From Cytophagales bacterium (GTDB taxonomy: Bacteria; Bacteroidota; Bacteroidia; Cytophagales; Cyclobacteriaceae), in contig JAAFHY010000006.1 in NCBI GenBank assembly GCA_013298505.1, positions 1 to 64,000 of the forward strand: a DNA stretch of 64,000 nt. The letters run 5' to 3'. A program made the position numbers and the translations under genes. Numbering within the stretch: the stretch's first letter is position 1; the number at the start of each line of letters is the position of its first letter. Shown in pieces: positions 1 through 9,951 of the stretch. The notes under the pieces are model-generated. The model saw only the letters and a program-made list of their open reading frames with translations. It was not told the origin of the DNA and made no database searches.

Positions 1-1
1 G

Positions 2-385
2 CAGTTAATAGCCTTTGCAAAGAAGTATATGATGGATCATTTTGGGCGAGCTAATATCACGCTGGGCGAATACCAGAAGTTAGTGCGTGGCGATAAAAGA
101 CTCGCGTTGCCTGGAATTCCCGATGTTATTTCGGCTATGCATGCTGTGCCCGACCAACATGGCACCATGCGCGGCAACCAAGGTGAGTCATATATTGAGT
201 TGGTGAAGTTTACCGCAGCCGGTCCCGAGATTGAAACTATCCATTGCTATGGTGCCTCTAATAATCCGGAAAGCGAACACTATGCGGATCAAATGAATTT
301 ATTTGTTGAGCAAAAGACCAAGCCCATGACGCTGAACAAAGAGAAAGTATATCTGGAGGCGAAGCGAATTTATCATCCGAAGTAG
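2..385 (+). CDS. C-terminal fragment of penicillin acylase / amidase family protein (5' end outside window)
   Basis: Frame is open from base 2 (QLIAFAKKYMMDHFGRANITLGEYQKLVRGDKRLALPGIPDVISAMHA...); motifs resemble the C-terminus of penicillin amidase-like proteins. Confidence 0.6.
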   Translation, partial: QLIAFAKKYMMDHFGRANITLGEYQKLVRGDKRLALPGIPDVISAMHAVPDQHGTMRGNQGESYIELVKFTAAGPEIETIHCYGASNNPESEHYADQMNLFVEQKTKPMTLNKEKVYLEAKRIYHPK

Positions 386-581
386 GACTTGGTGCAACTT
401 TGTGATTCTTTGTGCGGCTTTGTGGAAAAAATTCCGCAATAGATTTTCAAAAGTTCGAGCGAGATTCATCACCCATTGAAATCATTCACTTAACGATATC
501 ACCAAAAAAACTCCGCTTACAACTTTCGGTTCTAGTAATCTTTTGATTTCTTACTAACTTCACCTGAATATAGATAGTTAG

Positions 582-1937
582 ATGATGATGAAAGTTTCGG
601 TTCTCGTTCTGGGGTTGCTCCTTTTCGTTTCGTGTAATCAACAACCACAACAGCCATCTGCGGATGCAAAACCATTTTTAGATTCGCTTTCGCGCGATAC
701 TTTTGGATTCTTCTGGGAACTGGCCGATTCTACTACTGGCAATCTACCCGACCGCTGGCCAACACCTTCGTTTTCGAGTATCGCCTCCACAGGTTTCGGC
801 TTGACTTCGTATATAATAGGTGTTGAACGGGCCTACATCACACGCGAACAAGCCGCAGCGCGTGTGTTGAAGACGCTTCTGTTTTTTCATCATTCCCCGA
901 AGGGAGAAACACCAACAGGCGTAACAGGCTACAAAGGATTTTTCTATCACTTTATTGACATGCAAAAGGGCGATCGCTTTCGCGATGTAGAACTTTCTAC
1001 TATCGACACTGGTCTGTTGATGATGGGCGTTCTTTCGTGCCAAACCTATTTTGATGGCGATAACGACACAGAGAAAAAAATCAGAGAGATTGCCGATGCG
1101 TTGTATCAGGCAGTGGAGTGGGACTGGTCCATGAACGGAAGAGATATGATGAGCATGGGTTGGAAACCCGAATCAGGATTTTTAGATGCAACTTGGCAAG
1201 GCTACAACGAGGCAATGTTGTTATACATTTTGGCAATCGCTTCTCCTACTCACCCCATTCCCGCGCAAGCTTGGAAGGCCTGGACTCAAACTTACCAATG
1301 GGGTAACTACTATGGGCAAGAACATATCAACTTCGGCCCTTTGTTCGGTCATCAATACTCGCACGTTTGGATCGACTTCCGCGGGATAAAGGACGACTAT
1401 ATGGAAACCAAGGGCATCGACTATTTTGAAAATTCGCGAAGAGCAACTTATGCTAACAAAGCATACTGTGCAACTAACCCGGCTGGCTATATTGGCTATG
1501 GGGAAAATATATGGGGACTTACAGCGTGCGATGGACCAGGCAATGCTGGCAAAGTAAACTTCAATATTAGCTTCAATGGATATACTGCTAGAGGTGCGGC
1601 ACAGTGGTATGTAAATGATGATGGCACGATAGCACCTACCGCAGCAGGCGGATCAATTCCATTTGCTCCTGAAATATGTATTCCCGCATTACAGCAAATG
1701 AAAAAACAATTTGGCACCAAACTTTATGGTAAATATGGATTTACGGATGCGTTTAATCTTACCATTGAAAGAGAGGGCGGAGTGAAAGAGTGGTTTGATC
1801 CAGATTATTTAGGTATTGATCAAGGCCCCATACTTTTACAAGTAGAAAATTATCAATCAGGCTTTGTGTGGAAACTGATGAAGAAAAATAAATACATTGT
1901 TGACGGTTTAAAAAAAGCTGGCTTTAAAGGAGGTTAG
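582..1937 (+). CDS. GH144-like (PF10091 'glucoamylase') lipoprotein, probable endo-beta-1,2-glucanase
   Basis: Lipoprotein signal (LLFVSCNQQ); FLDSLSRDTFGFFWELAD, STGFGLTSYIIGVERAYITREQA, WGLTACDGPG, GPILLQVENYQSGFVWKL motifs; paralogous to ORF 9952-11577. Confidence 0.8.
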   Translation: MMMKVSVLVLGLLLFVSCNQQPQQPSADAKPFLDSLSRDTFGFFWELADSTTGNLPDRWPTPSFSSIASTGFGLTSYIIGVERAYITREQAAARVLKTLLFFHHSPKGETPTGVTGYKGFFYHFIDMQKGDRFRDVELSTIDTGLLMMGVLSCQTYFDGDNDTEKKIREIADALYQAVEWDWSMNGRDMMSMGWKPESGFLDATWQGYNEAMLLYILAIASPTHPIPAQAWKAWTQTYQWGNYYGQEHINFGPLFGHQYSHVWIDFRGIKDDYMETKGIDYFENSRRATYANKAYCATNPAGYIGYGENIWGLTACDGPGNAGKVNFNISFNGYTARGAAQWYVNDDGTIAPTAAGGSIPFAPEICIPALQQMKKQFGTKLYGKYGFTDAFNLTIEREGGVKEWFDPDYLGIDQGPILLQVENYQSGFVWKLMKKNKYIVDGLKKAGFKGG

Positions 1938-1945
1938 TTGAAATA

Positions 1946-3850
1946 ATGAAGTCGAAGAATTGGATTTTTTACACATTGATTTTTATCAGTTCGGTTGCGT
2001 TAGCTCAGCAACCTGTTGTGGTGGATGACTTTGTTGAAGAAAAAAACTTCATGCCCTATGAATTAATGTATTATAAAGACTTAACCAATACGGTTTCTTT
2101 TCAACAAATCTCATCATCCGATTTTGCCAATAAATTTCAGCAGCACACTAACTACCTCAACAAAGATTTTATTCCAAACGCGGCCTATTGGGTACGCTTG
2201 CCTATTCGCCATGTTTCTGAGACGAAAAAAACTTGGCTATTAGAATTTTACGATCAAACCATTGATAAGATTGACGCGCACATACCTCAATACGATGGCA
2301 CATATCAACTAGTAAAACTCGGAGACGAGCAACCGTTTAATCAACGATTGTTTCGACACAAAAATTTTGAGCTAATGCTAGACATGCGAAAAGACACCGT
2401 CATGTTCTACTATTTTAAAGTTCAATCGCATGAGTTTGCCGATATCCGAATTGCGTTTAGGTCTACCAATCGATTTATCTATTACTCGCTTAACGAATAT
2501 TTTTTGTTTGGTACTTTTTACGGGATGATATTAATTATTATCCTATATAATTTCTTAACATTCTTAGCAATAAGAGAAATCAAGTATGTCTATTACATCT
2601 TTTATATTTTTAGTGTTGCGCTGTATGCGTTAAGTTTAGACGGAATAGGATTCCAATACTTGTGGCCTAATCGCCCAGAGCTAAATGCGTATGCAACGGG
2701 TATTTCTCTCTACTCTGTAATTATTTGGTCCCTTATTTTTACAAGGCGCTTTTTAAGCCTCAAAGCAAAAGCTTCAACGCTTAACGCTCTATTCAAATGG
2801 ATGATTGCAATTCGTACTGTGATCTTTATTGTGGCTCTATTTTTTGAACCTTCTTTGTTTAATCAGCGCATCATTGAAATCGTTCCGCTATCGCTTATTT
2901 TTTATTCTGCTATTCACGTTTGGCGTAACGGGTATAGGCCAGCCCGATTTTTTGTTATTGCATACGGAATTTTGTTTTCGGGTTTTTTTCTTAGGGCAAT
3001 GGTCTATTTCAATGTGCTGCCTTTTACTATTTTATCGCATTATAGCTTGCACCTGAGTTTTGTTTTTGAGATGTTATTTTTAACGTTGGCCCTTGGCGAT
3101 CGAATCCGAATATTGAAAGACAATAGAGATAGAGCACTTCGCAAAATCATTAATCAGCAAACGGTGAACATGCAGTTGAAAGATAAAGTAAACCGCGAGC
3201 TGGAGGTAAAAGTGCAAGAGCGAACTCAAGATTTGAATATGCTAAACCATGAACTAGAAAAAAGCAATCAAAAATTGAATGCCCAAGCGAAAGAGATTAA
3301 TCAAATAAATTCATTATTGGATTTAGATAACTGGAAGCTAAAGAATCGGGTGAAAGAGGTGCTAAATGAAATGTTGATGGAGAAGACAATGAATTATCAA
3401 GAGTTTAAAACGCTCTATCCTGATACCCTTGCAGCATATCGGTTTTTGGAAAACTTAAAGTGGCAAAATGGATTTACCTGCAGTAAATGCGGAAATCAGA
3501 AATATTTTGATGGAGCGCAAAAGTTTTCGAAGCGATGCACAAAATGCGGCTACAATGAATCAATAACATCCTACACTATTTTTCAGGGTATAAAATTTCC
3601 GGTTGAAAAGGCATTCTATATCGCTTATTTGTGTGTGGTAGGAAAGAAAGAAGGCACTCTTGAATCTTTTGCAAAGCAACTTGATGTAGCACTAAATACA
3701 GTATGGGCCTTTCGCTTAAAAGTAGTAGTTCGCATAAAAGAATTGGAAGATTCGGGCAGGCCTCTTACCGCATCTAAATGGGAAGAGGTGATCTTGCAAT
3801 CACCTTCTCCAAAGAAGAAAAGAACCCCCAAAATTAAGGTGTTGAGCTAA
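1946..3850 (+). CDS. 7TMR-DISM membrane sensor fused to IS1595-transposase-type zinc ribbon/HTH domain
   Basis: Signal peptide, 7TMR-DISMED2-like N-term, seven-TM region, coiled coil, then NYQEFKTLYPD...FTCSKCGNQKYF...RCTKCGYNESITSYTIFQGIKFPVEKAFYIAYLCVVGKKEGTLESFAKQLDVALNTVWAFRLKVVVRI. Confidence 0.85.
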   Translation: MKSKNWIFYTLIFISSVALAQQPVVVDDFVEEKNFMPYELMYYKDLTNTVSFQQISSSDFANKFQQHTNYLNKDFIPNAAYWVRLPIRHVSETKKTWLLEFYDQTIDKIDAHIPQYDGTYQLVKLGDEQPFNQRLFRHKNFELMLDMRKDTVMFYYFKVQSHEFADIRIAFRSTNRFIYYSLNEYFLFGTFYGMILIIILYNFLTFLAIREIKYVYYIFYIFSVALYALSLDGIGFQYLWPNRPELNAYATGISLYSVIIWSLIFTRRFLSLKAKASTLNALFKWMIAIRTVIFIVALFFEPSLFNQRIIEIVPLSLIFYSAIHVWRNGYRPARFFVIAYGILFSGFFLRAMVYFNVLPFTILSHYSLHLSFVFEMLFLTLALGDRIRILKDNRDRALRKIINQQTVNMQLKDKVNRELEVKVQERTQDLNMLNHELEKSNQKLNAQAKEINQINSLLDLDNWKLKNRVKEVLNEMLMEKTMNYQEFKTLYPDTLAAYRFLENLKWQNGFTCSKCGNQKYFDGAQKFSKRCTKCGYNESITSYTIFQGIKFPVEKAFYIAYLCVVGKKEGTLESFAKQLDVALNTVWAFRLKVVVRIKELEDSGRPLTASKWEEVILQSPSPKKKRTPKIKVLS

Positions 3851-3885
3851 GCATCTTTTTAGTCATTCTGTCTCTCAAAAATCAA

Positions 3886-3971
3886 ATGTTTTTATTCTGT
3901 GAGATTATGGTGCCAAAAGGATAAAAAATTAACCGAAAACGGTTGAAATCAATGTTTTTATTCCGTGAAAT
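3886..3971. promoter_or_regulatory. Pair of 20-bp direct repeats (ATGTTTTTATTCYGTGARAT) flanking a short inverted repeat (AACCGAAAACGGTT) upstream of susC
   Basis: Copies at 3886-3905 and 3952-3971 (18/20 identical, 66-bp spacing); inverted repeat at 3931-3944. Confidence 0.6.
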
Positions 3972-4031
3972 CAGCTATTCAAAGTGCCCTTCAATAGTTA
4001 ACATTTTAAGCATGTTTCGTCAAAAAAATTC

Positions 4032-4060
4032 TTGAATAAGCTTGCTTGCACATAAATTTA
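4032..4060 (+). promoter_or_regulatory. Putative Bacteroidota promoter of susC (TTG-N18-TAAATTTA)
   Basis: Resembles -33 TTG / -7 TAnnTTTG architecture; last base deviates. Confidence 0.35.
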
Positions 4061-4083
4061 TAGTTGTTGAAATCTTTTAATCG

Positions 4084-7000
4084 ATGAGTATGACAGGTAA
4101 TTCATTACGTAGAGCACTGATCGTCATTGCGTTAGCAGCAAATAGCTTCAATGCTTTGGCGCAGAATAGACTGATTAAAGGTAAAATAACATCGGTAGAA
4201 GACGGACAATCAATAGAATTGCCAGGCGTAAACGTAGTTATTGAGGGCTCAGCAAAAGGCACAACATCAGATATTGAAGGTAACTATTCTATTGAGGTAG
4301 CTGCTGCCGACAAATCTCTTTCGTTTTCATTTATAGGATATAAGACTAAGAGTATAAAGATTGGCGACCAGACCGTAATTAATATTGTTCTAGAGCCAGA
4401 TACTAAACAGCTAGAAGAAGTGGTGGTAGTAGGATATGGCGTTCAAAAAAAATCTGACATTACTGGATCTACCGCCAACGTAAAAGGCGATGAATTGTAT
4501 AAGCAGCCTGTGCTTACCGCTACGCAGGCGCTGCAAGGCAAGGTGGCAGGCGTTCAAATTATTAGTAGTGGGCAACCGGGATCATCTCCACAAATAAGGG
4601 TGCGAGGCGTTAGTACTGCATTGGCGGGTACTGCTGCGTTGTATGTAGTAGATGGTGTACTCACGGACGATATCTCAAATATTAATACGGCCGATATTGT
4701 TGATATGAATGTGCTGAAAGATGCGTCTTCAGCCGCTATTTATGGTTCCAGAGGTGCAAATGGTGTTATTATCATAACAACCAAAAGAGGAGTATCAGGA
4801 AAACTATTGGTAAGCTACAATAATAACATAGGCATTCGCCAAGCCGCTAACTTAGTGGAGATGGCAAATAGTGCAGATTACAGTAATTATGTGCAGGCAG
4901 CAACGGGTAATGTTCCCCCCGCCACAGGTTACAATACAGATTGGTTTAAAACGATTTTGCGTAATGCATGGCAGCAAAACCATAACATTTCTATTTCTGG
5001 TGGTTCGGAGAAATCTACCTTTTTGGTGAATGTGGGCTATTTGACTGATGAAGGGATAGTATTAGATAATGACTTTAAGCGCCTGACGATTCGGGTCAAC
5101 CAGGATTTCAAAATCAATACTATACTTAAAGTAGGTATCCAATCATCGTATACCAATAGTAGGAATCAAAATGGTTTTTCAAATATTGATATCGATGAAT
5201 TTGGAAACATAGGCCAAGTGTACAACAACGCCTATCGGGCTGCACCCATTATTGCCAGCATTGTAGGTGGCAAGTATGGTAATTCTTCAACGTATCATAA
5301 TGTTGGAAACCCATTGTTAAATCTTAAAGATAACAGCGTAAAAGTAGTGGCCGATCGCCTTCAAGGATCTACCTTTTTAGAAGCAAAACCGCTTGATTGG
5401 TTAACAATTAAAACTTCCATTGGCGCAGATTGGCGCAATTCACTGAATAGAGCTTATAACTATAGGTTTTTTGCAGATGAAAGCACCTTCTTGGTAGCTG
5501 GAGGTAATCAATATAACAACCGAAGTAATTTGGGCATTAAGAATACCCAATCCTTGCAGTGGGTTTGGGACAACATTATTACCGCGAGCAAAAAATTTGA
5601 TAAGCACGATTTTACCCTAATGGTTGGAACTACAGCCGAGGAATATCGCAATACTTCATTTAGCGCCAGCAGAAAAGATGTGCCCGCAGACCAAAGCCTT
5701 TGGTACATAGGAGTAGGCGATGCCAACAGTTCGCAAAACGAAGGAGGGGGCGATGCGTGGGCAAGAAACTCTTACTTAGCCCGACTTAATTATTCTTATA
5801 ATGGAAAGTATTTGCTAACTGCAACCATTCGTAGTGACGGCAGCTCTCGTTTACCAAAACAAAATCGCTGGCAGCAATATCCTTCTGTTGGATTAGGTTG
5901 GGTGCTGACCCGAGAGCCATTTATGCAGAACCAAACTATTTTTGATTTGCTTAAGTTGCGAACCTCATTTGGTATTGTTGGCAATGATAGAATACCAACC
6001 GATGCGTTTACCCAAACAGTATCACTCAACAAACCGTATGCTTTCAATGGAAGTGTGGCTGAAGCTACCAATGGCGTTCAGATTAATCAGATTAAAGATC
6101 CTAACCTTAATTGGGAAACAACCGAAGAGATAGATTTTGCAATTGAGTTTTCAGCATTACAATCAAAATTAACAGGAGAAGTTAATTACTATAACAAAAA
6201 GGTAAAAAACGCACTCATCAATGTTCCAATTCCTCGAACAGTAGGCGATGTAGATGGCGTAATTCTAACCAATGCAGCATCTATTCAAAATACAGGTGTT
6301 GAAGTATTGCTTAATTGGAAAGATCGGATCAACCCAGATTTCTCATATTCCATTGGAGGAAACGTAACATTTAATACCAACAAAGTTGTGGCCTTAAACG
6401 GGGGGCAGGCCATTCGCGGTGGTTACATTGGAGCCGCCCAAGGGTTTACAACGTATTCAGATAATGGGTTGGCCATAGGAAGCTTTTATGTTTTAAAAAC
6501 ACAAGGCGTTTTTAATTCAGATGCTGATGCTGCTGCCTATACAGATACCAATGGCAAAATGATTCAACCCAATGCAAAGGCGGGCGATTTTAGGTACCAA
6601 GATGTAAATGGCGATGGAGCGATTGATGACAACGATCGAGTGCTTGCCGGATCGTATCAACCAAAAGCCTACTATGGAATTAACCTTACTGCCAACTACA
6701 AAGCGTGGGATTTTAGCTTATCTATTTATGGCAATGCGGGCAACCAAGTATATAATGGTAAACGAGCCGTTCGTTTTCAAGGTGACGACAATATTGAAAA
6801 AGCATTAGTTTATAACAGGTGGACATCATCCAGCCTTTCACAAACCCAACCGGCCGCTAATACAGGCAATCAATTGGCGTCCGATTATTTTGTAGAATCA
6901 GGTTCGTTTGTACGAATAAATAATTTAACAGTCGGTTACGCGTTTCCACAGAAAGTATTGCAACGCCTAAAGATTTCGAGCTTGCGAGTATACGCAACTT

Positions 7001-7137
7001 CTCAAAATTTATTTACTCTACAAGATTATAGCGGCTTTACACCCGAATTGCCGGGCGACCCACTCAATTCAGGAATCGAGTTAAGTGCCTACCCAACTAC
7101 AAGAACTATTGCCGTTGGCTTAAATGTAAATTTCTAA
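4084..7137 (+). CDS. SusC/RagA-family TonB-linked outer membrane protein
   Basis: Carboxypeptidase-D-like N-term, TonB box-like EEVVVVGYGVQKKSDITGS, plug motif VRVRG...VVDGV, SusC C-terminal TTRTIAVGLNVNF. Confidence 0.97.
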   Translation: MSMTGNSLRRALIVIALAANSFNALAQNRLIKGKITSVEDGQSIELPGVNVVIEGSAKGTTSDIEGNYSIEVAAADKSLSFSFIGYKTKSIKIGDQTVINIVLEPDTKQLEEVVVVGYGVQKKSDITGSTANVKGDELYKQPVLTATQALQGKVAGVQIISSGQPGSSPQIRVRGVSTALAGTAALYVVDGVLTDDISNINTADIVDMNVLKDASSAAIYGSRGANGVIIITTKRGVSGKLLVSYNNNIGIRQAANLVEMANSADYSNYVQAATGNVPPATGYNTDWFKTILRNAWQQNHNISISGGSEKSTFLVNVGYLTDEGIVLDNDFKRLTIRVNQDFKINTILKVGIQSSYTNSRNQNGFSNIDIDEFGNIGQVYNNAYRAAPIIASIVGGKYGNSSTYHNVGNPLLNLKDNSVKVVADRLQGSTFLEAKPLDWLTIKTSIGADWRNSLNRAYNYRFFADESTFLVAGGNQYNNRSNLGIKNTQSLQWVWDNIITASKKFDKHDFTLMVGTTAEEYRNTSFSASRKDVPADQSLWYIGVGDANSSQNEGGGDAWARNSYLARLNYSYNGKYLLTATIRSDGSSRLPKQNRWQQYPSVGLGWVLTREPFMQNQTIFDLLKLRTSFGIVGNDRIPTDAFTQTVSLNKPYAFNGSVAEATNGVQINQIKDPNLNWETTEEIDFAIEFSALQSKLTGEVNYYNKKVKNALINVPIPRTVGDVDGVILTNAASIQNTGVEVLLNWKDRINPDFSYSIGGNVTFNTNKVVALNGGQAIRGGYIGAAQGFTTYSDNGLAIGSFYVLKTQGVFNSDADAAAYTDTNGKMIQPNAKAGDFRYQDVNGDGAIDDNDRVLAGSYQPKAYYGINLTANYKAWDFSLSIYGNAGNQVYNGKRAVRFQGDDNIEKALVYNRWTSSSLSQTQPAANTGNQLASDYFVESGSFVRINNLTVGYAFPQKVLQRLKISSLRVYATSQNLFTLQDYSGFTPELPGDPLNSGIELSAYPTTRTIAVGLNVNF

Positions 7138-7141
7138 TAAG

Positions 7142-8701
7142 ATGCAGATCAATCCAGTAAATACGCGAGAAATGAAAATAGCATTCTTAAAATTAACTCT
7201 GGTTATTACACTTGTTTCAGGTGTCTTTTATTCATGCAGCGATAGTTTCTTAGACGTGCCAGTACAGGGTGGAGTAAGCCCCGCTTCAGATCCTGACCTT
7301 GCGCCTAAATTAGTAACGGGTGTTTACCATAGTCTTATACAGGGCAGTTCGTTTGGCGATGGCGATATACATGGCTTTGCGTTTGTTTCGGTTACCAGCA
7401 TCATGTCTGATGATGCCGATAAGGGAAGTACCTTGGGCGACCAAGCAGTGCCCGTGGGCGACTTAGATAATTTTACGATTAGTCCTACCAACCGATTTGC
7501 AGAAACTTTGTGGAGCGGGCATTACAATAGTATTGGTGCTGCCAATCAAGCACTATCGGCCTTGTCGAAAGCTACTTCTATCGCGCCAACCTTACGGAAT
7601 CAATTAACAGGTGAAGTTAAATTTCTTCGTGCATATCTCTATTTCAATTTAGTGAGAATGTATGGTGCCGTGCCGTTGGTGCTTAGAGTTCCCAAAGATG
7701 CTCAGGATGCCAATACGGAGCCCTCTTTTCAAACACGCGTTGCGGCAACCATTGTGTACGATAGCATTGCACGCGATTTACAATATGCCGTTACCAACCT
7801 TCCACTAAAATCTCAATCGGCTGTGGGGCATGCCAACAAAGGTGCTGCCCAGGCATTGCTTGCCAAAGTATATATGTATCAGAATAAATGGAGTTTGGTA
7901 AAATCGTTGACAGATGACGTGATCAATTCTAATCAATATCAATTGCTACCGAATTACGCTAATCTGTGGAGACAAGAGAGCAACAACAACATCGAATCTA
8001 TTTTCGAAATTCAGACGGGTGGTTTTAACAACGCTAATTTGGGTCCCGATCTATACACCATTTGTCAAGGCGTGCGCGTAGGTGGAAGAGGTGGATGGGA
8101 CGATTTAGGCTGGGGCTTCAATAATCCAAGTACCAATTTAGTAAACGCCTACGAAGTGGGTGATCTAAGAAAGGCCGCTACCATATTGGCAATCGATAAT
8201 TCAGGAACGTTCAAAGGCACTATGTTGTGGGATGGATTTAGAGTGCCTAGTTCTGATTCGGTTCAAAACTTGTTTTACAACTACAAGGCGTATGCGAGTA
8301 AAGAAAAAGAGAAATATGAAGATAAAGGAAATAAAAACCTTCCTAAAAACATCCCGATTTTACGATATGCTGATGTTCTTTTAATGAATGCGGAAGCAGC
8401 ATTACAACCAAGTATCAATCAGCCCGCATTGGCACTGGATAATATTAACAAGATAAGACTTCGTGCAGGTTTACCCATCAAAGGAAGTGTTACCATAGCC
8501 GATGTTTGGAAAGAGCGAAGAATAGAATTGGCGATGGAGCACGATCGGTTTTGGGATTTGGTAAGGCAAGGGAATGCGGGCGCAGTATTGCGTGCAGCAG
8601 GCAAAACTAATTTTGTAGATGGCAAGCACGAATTGTTGCCAATACCCAACTCTCAAATTTTACTGAGCGCAAATAAACTAACACAAAATCCAGGTTATTA
8701 A
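7142..8701 (+). CDS. SusD/RagB-family nutrient-binding outer membrane lipoprotein
   Basis: Immediately downstream of susC; FLRAYLYFNLVRMYGAVPLV, VWKERRIELAMEHDRFWDLVRQG, LLPIPNSQI...NPGY; the true start may be MKIAFLK. Confidence 0.96.
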   Translation: MQINPVNTREMKIAFLKLTLVITLVSGVFYSCSDSFLDVPVQGGVSPASDPDLAPKLVTGVYHSLIQGSSFGDGDIHGFAFVSVTSIMSDDADKGSTLGDQAVPVGDLDNFTISPTNRFAETLWSGHYNSIGAANQALSALSKATSIAPTLRNQLTGEVKFLRAYLYFNLVRMYGAVPLVLRVPKDAQDANTEPSFQTRVAATIVYDSIARDLQYAVTNLPLKSQSAVGHANKGAAQALLAKVYMYQNKWSLVKSLTDDVINSNQYQLLPNYANLWRQESNNNIESIFEIQTGGFNNANLGPDLYTICQGVRVGGRGGWDDLGWGFNNPSTNLVNAYEVGDLRKAATILAIDNSGTFKGTMLWDGFRVPSSDSVQNLFYNYKAYASKEKEKYEDKGNKNLPKNIPILRYADVLLMNAEAALQPSINQPALALDNINKIRLRAGLPIKGSVTIADVWKERRIELAMEHDRFWDLVRQGNAGAVLRAAGKTNFVDGKHELLPIPNSQILLSANKLTQNPGY

Positions 8702-8786
8702 ATAATATTTATGGCATCAGAATTTGATACACGTGGTTCACCAATTTAGAATGAGTAATGGGTGTACGAGAGTTTTACAATTTTAA

Positions 8787-8898
8787 CTCCCTCACCCCAA
8801 GAAGCGTGCAGGTTAACACAACTCATCAATCCCCTCTCCCGAGGGAGAGGGGAAAAGGGTAGCAGCGTTAACAAACAACTCTTTTGGGGTGAGGGGAA
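8787..8898. repeat. Intergenic REP-like palindromic element with nested arms
   Basis: 12-bp outer arms CCCTCACCCCAA (8789-8800) / TTGGGGTGAGGG (8884-8895); 10-bp inner hairpin CCCCTCTCCC-GA-GGGAGAGGGG (8831-8852). Confidence 0.75.
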
Positions 8899-8992
8899 CT
8901 GAAAGATTTTTATACAAAACTGCCGTACATACATCAGCATCACAAGCAACAATTTTACTTTTTATTATTTAACTTTTAAAACTCTAAAACAA

Positions 8993-9871
8993 ATGAAAAA
9001 AACAGCAAATTATTTTTTATCCAGCGTGGCCGCAGCTGCCCTGATGACCTTTGCGGGTTGTTCTTCAGACACGCCAGCATTGCCAAAAATTGATGGGTTT
9101 AATAACTCCAACGAAGTGGCAACTACTAATTTGAAGGCTCATTGGACTTTTGATGATACGAACAATGAGAGACTTTCAAGTACCCCACCCAGTAATACAT
9201 ATGGTACAGTAGGGTTTACAACAGGCAAAATTGGCAAGGCTTTACAATTAACTAGCGGTGCTTTGGTATTCCCAAGCATAGCAAACATAGGTTCTGCAAA
9301 TTCATTGGGTAATTTTACTGTTAGTTTATGGGTCAAGGCTTCGAATAATAAGAGCACAGCCAGTGCAGGCGCTACTGCAATCTTCGCTCTTCTATACGCA
9401 GACGATACTGATATTTGGGGAAACATCAATATGCTAGCGGAGACTGGCGCGCACTTATCAACTTCTGATACTTTATTACTCAAGCCATTGTTGAACAACG
9501 CGGGCAACGGTAATTTACAAGATAACATTAGCGTAGTCAACGGAAGTGTAGGAAAGCACTTTTTGGGTGCTAAAGATTGGGCGCACTATGTAGCCAGATG
9601 GAATGGAACTACTCATCAATTTGAAATTTTTGCAAATGGAGTAAACGTTGGAGCTTACAATGATAGAGGTACTACTCCAGCACTTATTATGAGAACTCCA
9701 GTAAAGGCAGTTTTTGGTAGTTTATCTTATAAAGACATTGGATTTGCAAGCGCGCCTACCAGAGGAATTCCCTTAGCAAAGGCTTCAATAGATGATGTAA
9801 GGGTTTATAATACACCACTTGCAGATAAGGATATAACTGCGCTATATAAATTAGGGCTTGCAGGAAGGTAG
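8993..9871 (+). CDS. LamG/concanavalin A-like domain lipoprotein (SusE-position glycan-binding candidate)
   Basis: Lipoprotein signal TFAGCSSD; LKAHWTFDDT...GKIGKALQLTSG...FTVSLWVKA...IDDVRVYNTPLADKDITALY. Confidence 0.85.
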   Translation: MKKTANYFLSSVAAAALMTFAGCSSDTPALPKIDGFNNSNEVATTNLKAHWTFDDTNNERLSSTPPSNTYGTVGFTTGKIGKALQLTSGALVFPSIANIGSANSLGNFTVSLWVKASNNKSTASAGATAIFALLYADDTDIWGNINMLAETGAHLSTSDTLLLKPLLNNAGNGNLQDNISVVNGSVGKHFLGAKDWAHYVARWNGTTHQFEIFANGVNVGAYNDRGTTPALIMRTPVKAVFGSLSYKDIGFASAPTRGIPLAKASIDDVRVYNTPLADKDITALYKLGLAGR

Positions 9872-9895
9872 TAGTGGGTTAATTTACGTTTCAAT

Positions 9896-9940
9896 AAAGA
9901 GGGGTGCGAATTGAACAATCGCCCTCTCTTTAATTTTTTT
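9896..9940 (+). terminator. Rho-independent terminator-like hairpin
   Basis: AAAGAG...GCGA-loop-TCGC...CTCTTT stem followed by an ATTTTTTT tract. Confidence 0.55.
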
Positions 9941-9951
9941 AACACAGCCTC

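Noticed and set aside
744-1043. 99-aa minus-strand ORF
   Set aside because: Antisense within the GH144-like gene; no motif support.
3389-3850. Possible IS1595-family insertion sequence
   Set aside because: Only the zinc ribbon/HTH part is present, in frame with the sensor. No DDE domain, terminal inverted repeats or target duplication visible.
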